A DNA stretch of 20,239 nucleotides, taken from the NCBI GenBank assembly GCA_964607765.1, contig CAZSNT010000175.1, positions 1-20,239 on the forward strand, in the 5' to 3' direction. Origin of the DNA: CAZSNT01 sp964607765. GTDB lineage: Bacteria > Verrucomicrobiota > Lentisphaeria > Oligosphaerales > JABHEG01. The notes beneath the pieces are model-generated. The model saw nothing but the letters and a program-made list of their open reading frames with translations, was not told the DNA's origin and did not search any database. Each line of letters opens with the position of its first letter. Position 1 is the stretch's first letter. Both the position numbers and the translations under genes were made by a program. Positions 15,234 to 20,239 of the stretch are shown here, in pieces.

Positions 15234-15887
15234 ATGGACCCTGCCCGTATTCCTCATTCCCGCTACGGTTCCGCACTGATCGTCTCCGGGCCGAGCGGCG
15301 CAGGCAAGACCACCGTGTGTCGGCAGCTTCAGCAGCTCATGCCGGAGCTGCACTTCTCGGTGTCCTGCACCACGCGGCCGCCGAGAGCCGGTGAAGAAGA
15401 CGGCGCGGACTACCACTTCCTAGGCGCCGCTGACTTCCGCCGCCGCATCCAGGCAGGCGAGTTGCTCGAATGGGCTGAGGTGCACGACAATCTGTACGGC
15501 ACGCTGCGCAGCGAGGTGGAGGAGCGCGTCAAGGGCGGCAAGGACGTTCTGCTGGACGTGGATGTGCAGGGCGCCAGACAGATTCGTGCCGCAACCGCGG
15601 GCACGCTGCTGGAGCGCTGTGTGGTGTTCGTGTTTTTCGCGCCGCCGTCGGTCGCGGAGCTGGAGCGGCGTCTGCGCGGACGCCGGTCGGATTCGGCCGA
15701 CGCCATCGCGACACGACTGCACAATGCCCAAGGCGAGATGACGGCCTGGCGCGAATACGACTATCTTGTCGTTAACCGGGACGGGGCTCCTGAGGAGACA
15801 GCGGCGGCGCTGGCGGCGATCCTGCAAGCGTCGCGTCTGCGCACGACTCGTATCCCGGACGACGCGGAGGGAGACGTCGAACCATGA
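15234..15887 (+). CDS. gmk: Guanylate kinase
   Basis: Phosphorylates GMP to GDP with ATP in the cytosol, an essential step in nucleotide synthesis. The 217-aa length is normal for the family. The P-loop is GPSGAGKT (19-26). The GMP-binding segment SCTTRPPRAGEEDGADYHFL (44-63) holds the conserved TTRxPRxGE pattern. GELLEWAEVHDNLYGT, DVLLDVDVQGARQI, the lid RGRRSDSADAIATRL and YDYLVVN follow in the expected order. I start at the ATG at 15234, preceded by AGAAGG (15221-15226). The frame is open from 15168, but those 22 residues lie outside the family. Its last four bases overlap coaBC as ATGA. In many bacteria rpoZ sits between these two genes; here it does not. Confidence 0.97.
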   Translation: MDPARIPHSRYGSALIVSGPSGAGKTTVCRQLQQLMPELHFSVSCTTRPPRAGEEDGADYHFLGAADFRRRIQAGELLEWAEVHDNLYGTLRSEVEERVKGGKDVLLDVDVQGARQIRAATAGTLLERCVVFVFFAPPSVAELERRLRGRRSDSADAIATRLHNAQGEMTAWREYDYLVVNRDGAPEETAAALAAILQASRLRTTRIPDDAEGDVEP

Positions 15888-17131
15888 CTGTGACGGAATC
15901 AGCGGATCGGGCCGTGCCCGACGTCGAGAGTGCGGGGCAGCCGTGCGTTGCGCTGGGCGTGACCGGCTCCATTGCGGCGTACAAGGCTGCTGACCTCACG
16001 AGCAAGCTGGTGCAGGGCGGCGTGGATGTCCATGTTCTGATGACCGCGAGCGCCACCCGTCTCGTGCAGGCTCAGACGTTCCTCACGCTGTCGCGCAATC
16101 CGGTTATCACGGACCTTTGGGCCATGCCGCAGTGGCAGCCGGGCCACATTGCTCTGGCGGACAGGGCCAGCGTGCTCGCCGTGGTGCCGGCGACAGCGAA
16201 CTTCATCGGCAAGCTGGCACACGGCATTGCGGACGATGCGCTCAGCACGTATGCGCTGTCGCACGCCGGCGCGGTTGTCGTGGCGCCGGCCATGAACCCG
16301 CGGATGTGGCAGCATCCGGCCGTGGTCGCCAACTGCCGGATCCTGCGCGACCGTGGTGTCACGTTCGTCGGTCCGGACTCGGGGCGTGTCGCTTGCGGCG
16401 CAGGCGGCACTGGCCGTCTCGCCGATGTGGATGCCGTCGCGCACGCCATCCGGGTCGAGCTGTGCGCAGCCCGGTTGCGACAGACGGGAAGGGCGCCGTT
16501 GCGGGTTCTGGTGACCGCAGGCCCGACACGCGAAGCGCTCGACCCGGCGCGTTTCCTGTCCAATCGGTCGAGCGGCAGGATGGGGTATGCGGTCGCGGAA
16601 GTGGCGGCTGCAGCCGGTTGCGACACGACGCTCGTGAGCGGCCCCACCATGCTGACGACGCCGGCGAACTGCGCCTGCGTCCGGGTGACGACTGCCGCGG
16701 AAATGGCGGACACCGTGCGCGAGCATTTCCCCGCGTGTGACGTGCTTGTCATGTGCGCGGCAGTGGCGGACTACAGGCCGGCGGCCGTGAACAGCCAGAA
16801 GATGAAGAAGACTGGCACGGGCCTCTCCATTGCCCTCGAACGGACAGAGGACATTCTCGGCTCGATCGCTGCCGTCAGGCGACCGGATCAGATGGTGATG
16901 GGGTTTGCGGCAGAGACGGAAAACGTGCAGGCCAACGCGGAGCGCAAACTGGCGGAGAAGAACCTGGACTGGATCGTCGCCAACGACGTCAGCCGCGCCG
17001 ACGCAGGATTTGAGGCCGACACGAACCAGGTGACCATCCTCGGCAGAGACGGGACCGTGTCCCTGCCGACCATGTCAAAGCTGCAAGTTGCGGAACGCCT
17101 GATCGATCTGGTCCTGCAGGCGCGCAGTTGA
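15884..17131 (+). CDS. coaBC: Bifunctional phosphopantothenoylcysteine decarboxylase / phosphopantothenate-cysteine ligase
   Basis: A 415-aa enzyme carrying out two successive steps of coenzyme A synthesis. The N-terminal CoaC flavoprotein domain (about 20-190) has GVTGSIAAYKA, catalytic H88 (HIALADRA), the PAMN motif (135-138) and active-site C171 in ACGAGGTGRL. The C-terminal CoaB ligase domain (about 205-412) has VTAGPTREALDPARFLSN with N227, SSGRMGYA, AAVADYRPA and the lysine motif QKMKKTG (305-311), then VMGFAAETE and IVANDVS. Length and order match Dfp/CoaBC proteins. The first 18 residues are an unconserved tail. Translation is probably coupled to gmk through the ATGA overlap, and a lipoprotein gene begins 21 nt downstream. 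Confidence 0.97.
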   Translation: MTVTESADRAVPDVESAGQPCVALGVTGSIAAYKAADLTSKLVQGGVDVHVLMTASATRLVQAQTFLTLSRNPVITDLWAMPQWQPGHIALADRASVLAVVPATANFIGKLAHGIADDALSTYALSHAGAVVVAPAMNPRMWQHPAVVANCRILRDRGVTFVGPDSGRVACGAGGTGRLADVDAVAHAIRVELCAARLRQTGRAPLRVLVTAGPTREALDPARFLSNRSSGRMGYAVAEVAAAAGCDTTLVSGPTMLTTPANCACVRVTTAAEMADTVREHFPACDVLVMCAAVADYRPAAVNSQKMKKTGTGLSIALERTEDILGSIAAVRRPDQMVMGFAAETENVQANAERKLAEKNLDWIVANDVSRADAGFEADTNQVTILGRDGTVSLPTMSKLQVAERLIDLVLQARS

Positions 17132-17152
17132 CCGAGGAATCTGGGAACCCCC

Positions 17153-18820
17153 ATGAACAGACTTGCCGGAACCTACCGTATTCGCACGCGCCGTTGCCTG
17201 TCAGGCCTCACGGCGTTCGGTGCCTGCGTCGCCCTGGCCACTGTGGTCGGACTGACGGGATGCAGGCGCAAGGAGAGCAACGTCACCCGCGGCGATCGCG
17301 AGCAGATTCTGTTCCTCGGCAACGGCACGGAGCCGAAGGCCCTGGATCCGCACGTTGTCACGGGCGTCACGGAGCACAACATCCTGGCGTCACTGCTCGA
17401 GGGACTGGTTGCCGAAGACCCGAAGGATCTGCATCCCGTGCCGGGCGTGGCTGAACGCTGGGACGTTGCCGATGACGGCTTGAGCTACACATTCCACCTG
17501 CGCCGGGACGCACGCTGGTCCAATGGCGACGCAGTCACGGCCGAGCACTTTGCCTATTCGTTCCGGCGAATGCTCACGCCCACGCTCGCCGCCGAGTATG
17601 CCTACATGCTGTACCCGCTCAAGAACGCAAAGGCGTACAACACGGGTACGGTGACGGACTTCGCCGAGGTCGGTGTGCGTTGCGTGGACGCACACACGCT
17701 CGAGTTGCGGCTGGAACGGGCGACACCCTACTTCCTCGAACTGCTCAACCACTTCTCGTGGTGGCCCGTTCATCCGCCGACCATCGAGGCGCACGGGGAC
17801 ATCTCGCTGCGCGAATCGGCGTGGACGCGGCCCGACAACTTCGTCGGCAATGGCCCGTTCGTGCTCACGGAGTGGGCAATGAATCAGCGGATTGTCGTTG
17901 AGAAGAGCTCTACCTACTGGGATGCAGGACGCGTGAGGCTCAAGGCCATCCACTTCCTGCCGATCGACAGCGCGGACACCGAGGAACGCGCCTTCCGGGA
18001 CGGCGCCGTACACATCACCAGCACCGTGCCGCTGCACCAGATCGAGTTCTACCGCGAGCGCATGCCGGAGCTCATTCGGTTCGACACATACCTGGGCACC
18101 TACTTCTACCGTTTCAACGTGACGCAGCCGCCACTGGACGACAAACGCGTGCGTCAGGCGCTGAGCATGGTCATCAACCGCGAGGACCTGACCCGGTTCG
18201 TGCTCAAAGCGGGCCAGCAGCCCGCGCTGCACTTCACCCCGCCAAACACGGGCGGCTTCACGGCAACGGCACAGCTGAACACGGGCGCTGAGCAGGCCCA
18301 GGCTCTGCTTGCGGAAGCCGGCTACCCGCGTGGCGAAGGGTTCCCCGCGCTGAAACTGCTCTACAACACCAGTGAGTCGCACCGTGTGCTGGCCGAGGCC
18401 GTCCAGCAAATGTGGAAGAAGACCCTGAACATCAACGTGACACTGGTCAACCAGGAGTGGAAAGTCTATCTGGACTCTGTCAAACGCCTCGACTACAGCA
18501 TCGCTCGCGCCGCCTGGATCGGCGATTACAACGACCCGAATACATTCCTGGATATGTGGGTGTCGGACGGCGGCAATAACCGTACCGGCTGGTCACACGC
18601 CGAATACGATCGCCTGATCGCCGAGGCGGGCAACACCGGCGAGCCGGCCGTGCGCAACGACCTGTTCAACCGCGCCGAGGTGCTGCTGATGGAGGAACTG
18701 CCGATTACGCCCATTTACTTCTACGTGCGGAGCATGCTCATCCGGCCCAGCGTCCGAGGCTGGCACCCGACCGTTCTGGACCATCACCCCTACAAGCACG
18801 TGTTCCTGGAGGCAAAGTAG
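17153..18820 (+). CDS. Peptide/oligopeptide ABC substrate-binding lipoprotein (SBP_bac_5, OppA-like)
   Basis: A 555-aa periplasmic binding protein of the cluster-C OppA/DppA type. The N-terminus has a basic stretch, a hydrophobic segment and the lipobox LTGC with C37, so it is probably lipid-anchored. Family signatures include EPKALDPHVVTGVTEHNILASLLEGL, LSYTFHLRRDARWSNGDAVTAEHFAYSFRRML, FVGNGPFVLTEW, VRQALSMVINREDLTR and a C-terminal ITPIYFYVRSMLIRPSVRGW region. The full length is present. It lies 21 nt after coaBC on the same strand and may share its transcript. The usual permease and ATPase genes (oppBCDF) are not next to it, so it either uses distant partners or has a signalling or chaperone role. 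The ribosome site is weak (GGGAA about 5 nt upstream). Confidence 0.94.
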   Translation: MNRLAGTYRIRTRRCLSGLTAFGACVALATVVGLTGCRRKESNVTRGDREQILFLGNGTEPKALDPHVVTGVTEHNILASLLEGLVAEDPKDLHPVPGVAERWDVADDGLSYTFHLRRDARWSNGDAVTAEHFAYSFRRMLTPTLAAEYAYMLYPLKNAKAYNTGTVTDFAEVGVRCVDAHTLELRLERATPYFLELLNHFSWWPVHPPTIEAHGDISLRESAWTRPDNFVGNGPFVLTEWAMNQRIVVEKSSTYWDAGRVRLKAIHFLPIDSADTEERAFRDGAVHITSTVPLHQIEFYRERMPELIRFDTYLGTYFYRFNVTQPPLDDKRVRQALSMVINREDLTRFVLKAGQQPALHFTPPNTGGFTATAQLNTGAEQAQALLAEAGYPRGEGFPALKLLYNTSESHRVLAEAVQQMWKKTLNINVTLVNQEWKVYLDSVKRLDYSIARAAWIGDYNDPNTFLDMWVSDGGNNRTGWSHAEYDRLIAEAGNTGEPAVRNDLFNRAEVLLMEELPITPIYFYVRSMLIRPSVRGWHPTVLDHHPYKHVFLEAK

Positions 18821-18824
18821 AGGC

Positions 18825-18885
18825 GGGGAGCGAGGGGAGCGAGGAGCGCGGACGTGACGCAGTGACCGAGTGACTCAGTGACTCA
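18825..18885. repeat. Two short tandem-repeat blocks
   Basis: GGGGAGCGA occurs twice in tandem (18825-18842), followed by a diverged GGAGCGCGG. Next comes an octamer repeated four times at 18854-18885: GTGACGCA, GTGACCGA, GTGACTCA, GTGACTCA, with the core GTGAC every 8 nt. Both lie in the 124-bp gap before the URO-D-like gene. They could be slippage-prone microsatellites or a row of protein-binding sites. Confidence 0.7.
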
Positions 18886-18933
18886 GGCAAAGTCCCGGCG
18901 ATCCAGCAGTTCAGTAACAATCGAGATCACATC

Positions 18934-18940
18934 GGAGGAA
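18934..18940 (+). promoter_or_regulatory. Ribosome binding site of the URO-D-like gene
   Basis: GGAGGAA ends 4 nt before the ATG at 18945, a strong and well-placed Shine-Dalgarno, far better than that of the upstream lipoprotein gene. Confidence 0.75.
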
Positions 18941-18944
18941 CGGC

Positions 18945-20102
18945 ATGCTGCCCAGAGAACGTGTTTTCGCAGCCCTGGAACACCGCGAACCCGACCGCAT
19001 ACCGTGGGGCGAGCACTCGATCGACTACAACGTCTACGAAGACATCCTCGGTCGTGAGACGCTGGTGCAAGCCAAGATGCGCCAGACCCAGGCGTATTGG
19101 GACGGCCGCCGCGACGAGGTGGTCGAGCACTGCAAGCGCGATCGCGTGGACCTGATCCGGGCGCTCGAGATGGACATCGCCTTCGTCAGCCGCGTGCCGC
19201 CGAAAGGCCACCACCCGGCCGCCATGGAGAAGATCGCGGACGACACGTACCGCGATACGCAGGGCCGCATATTCCAGGTGTCCTCGACCACACACGACCT
19301 GATGCCGGTCAAGCGCGAGAACCCCAACTACACGCCGCCGACGCTCGAGTCGCTGCAGGAGCGCATTGATCGGCTTGACGAACAGCCGCTCGGCAACCCG
19401 CAGGCCGCGTGTTGGGAGTTCGTTCACCACGTGGTCAAGGAACTGAAGGACACGCACTTCATCATGCTGATGTGCGGGGACGTATCGTGGCCGGGATTCG
19501 GCGCCAACGAGGAGGAGCAATACATGAACCTGCTCCTCGAGCCGGAGATTTGCCGCAAACTGGCTGAGTTGCGCGGCAAGCAGCTCGTGCGGGAGGTACA
19601 ACTCTACGCCCAGCTCGGAGTGGACGGCATCATGCCCTGCGGCGATCTGGGCAGCAGCACGGGACTGCTTGCAAGCCCTGAGATCTACCGTGACATGGTC
19701 TACCCGTGGCACAAAGCTCACGTTGCGGAGGCGCACAAGCACGGTCTCAAGGTCCTCAAGCACTGCTGCGGGCACATCTGGCCCGTGATCAGCGAGATTG
19801 CTGAAGTCTACGACGCCTACGAGGGCATCCAGGCAAGCGGGGGCATGGACATCAAGCGGCTCAAAGAGTGTGTCGGAACAGAGATCTGCCTGTGGGGCGG
19901 CATCTGGCACGAGCACATCATCGCTGGCAGCGTCGACGACATCCGCGCCGATGCCCGTTACGCGTTCAGCAACGCGGCGCCCGGCGGCGGCTATATCATG
20001 GGCTCGTCCCACTCGCTCGCCGTCGGTGCGAGAGCCGAGAATGTCCTCGAGATGAAGCGCTGCCGTGACGAGTGGGGGCGGTACCCGATCGGGAAAATCT
20101 GA
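18945..20102 (+). CDS. URO-D-family protein, MtaA/CmuA-type methyltransferase-like (not HemE)
   Basis: A 385-aa TIM-barrel protein of the uroporphyrinogen-decarboxylase superfamily. Family signatures are the N-terminal RERVFAALEHREPDRIPWG, GVDGIMPCGDLGSSTGLLASPEIYRDMVYPWHKA (about 226-258), KHGLKVLKHCCGHIWPVI (265-282) and LWGGI near 316-320. The heme enzyme's porphyrin-binding N-terminal signature (RQAGRY) is absent, so it is not HemE. H273-x-C275-G fits the zinc-binding H-x-C motif of corrinoid-linked methyltransferases (MtaA/MtbA), with C315 a possible third ligand. The substrate is unknown: methyl transfer to or from a corrinoid, O-demethylation or another activity are all possible. No corrinoid protein gene is visible nearby. 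The start is fixed by a strong ribosome site. It may be transcribed on its own because a 124-bp gap precedes it. Confidence 0.9.
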   Translation: MLPRERVFAALEHREPDRIPWGEHSIDYNVYEDILGRETLVQAKMRQTQAYWDGRRDEVVEHCKRDRVDLIRALEMDIAFVSRVPPKGHHPAAMEKIADDTYRDTQGRIFQVSSTTHDLMPVKRENPNYTPPTLESLQERIDRLDEQPLGNPQAACWEFVHHVVKELKDTHFIMLMCGDVSWPGFGANEEEQYMNLLLEPEICRKLAELRGKQLVREVQLYAQLGVDGIMPCGDLGSSTGLLASPEIYRDMVYPWHKAHVAEAHKHGLKVLKHCCGHIWPVISEIAEVYDAYEGIQASGGMDIKRLKECVGTEICLWGGIWHEHIIAGSVDDIRADARYAFSNAAPGGGYIMGSSHSLAVGARAENVLEMKRCRDEWGRYPIGKI

Positions 20103-20103
20103 G

Positions 20104-20239
20104 TCCCCCGTAGCCCGGGGACCGGAAACGCTCCACCGGGCAGGCCCCCGGGACCGCCGAGCACCAGCTCGGCATCCGGGAGCTCAGAACACATGAAGAC
20201 AGAGCCGAGCTGGTGCTCGGCGGTCCCAGGGAAGACGCC
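20104..20239. repeat. Interspersed palindromic repeat, copy 2 (runs to window edge)
   Basis: Directly after the URO-D-like stop comes CCCCGTAGCCCGG (20106-20118), which also occurs inverted at 7504-7516. ACCGGAAACGCTCC follows, then a left arm GGGACCGCCGAGCACCAGCT (20150-20169) and an inverted right arm AGCTGGTGCTCGGCGGTCCC (20208-20227), here perfectly complementary. The left arm also forms its own hairpin, GCCGAGC-ACCA-GCTCGGC (20156-20173). It is very similar to the unit at 11451-11576, with a different central loop sequence. The unit may continue past the end of the window. Confidence 0.75.

Noticed and set aside
18945..20102. Annotation as uroporphyrinogen decarboxylase (hemE)
   Set aside because: The porphyrin-binding N-terminal signature of HemE is absent, and the H-x-C-G metal motif points to the methyltransferase branch.

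Overview
This is a GC-rich, gene-dense bacterial window with 11 protein-coding genes that I can support, on both strands. There are no rRNA genes, tRNA genes or CRISPR arrays. A TolC-type outer-membrane protein beside a HlyD adaptor implies a double-membrane cell. Three further features suggest, but do not prove, a PVC-superphylum relative (Kiritimatiellota, Lentisphaerota, Verrucomicrobiota or Planctomycetota): a Hanks kinase fused to an FGE-sulfatase-like domain (the layout of chlamydial Pkn1), an S1 sulfatase, and a URO-D-family methyltransferase-like protein.

Layout. Positions 98-7265, minus strand: a five-gene export operon, read from right to left as TolC-type channel, a cysteine-rich cytosolic protein of unknown function, HlyD-type adaptor, and two ABC half-exporters overlapping by 8 nt. 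The two ABC proteins look like an asymmetric heterodimer: one NBD has Asp for the catalytic Glu and Gln for the switch His, and the other has a non-canonical LSVGQ signature. Positions 7266-7641 are intergenic and carry a hairpin repeat. Positions 7642-9120, plus strand: an S1-family sulfatase with no signal peptide. A 71-bp MITE-like element with a CTAG target duplication sits directly on its stop codon. After an AT-richer leader with an inverted repeat comes 9567-11411, plus strand: a homocitrate/isopropylmalate-synthase-type enzyme with a Cache/PDC-like sensory domain where the LeuA regulatory domain would normally be. Positions 11412-11649 hold an interspersed palindromic repeat between convergent genes. 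Positions 11650-14967, minus strand: a 1105-residue membrane Ser/Thr kinase with a helical repeat region and a cysteine-free FGE-sulfatase-like C-terminus. Positions 15078-18820, plus strand: a sigma70-type promoter, gmk, coaBC (ATGA overlap, with rpoZ missing from its usual place) and a SBP_bac_5 lipoprotein. After a short leader with tandem repeats, 18945-20102 encodes a URO-D/MtaA-like protein, followed by a second copy of the palindromic repeat.

How the genes work together. The clearest functional unit is the exporter: the ABC pair would energise transport, HlyD would span the periplasm and the TolC homologue would open the outer membrane. The cysteine-rich protein encoded between channel and adaptor is the best candidate for an undescribed component. 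gmk and coaBC are housekeeping genes for GMP phosphorylation and CoA synthesis. The sulfatase, the sensor-fused synthase, the kinase and the URO-D protein appear to be separate units.

All calls rest on reading motifs in the translations. No similarity search was run.
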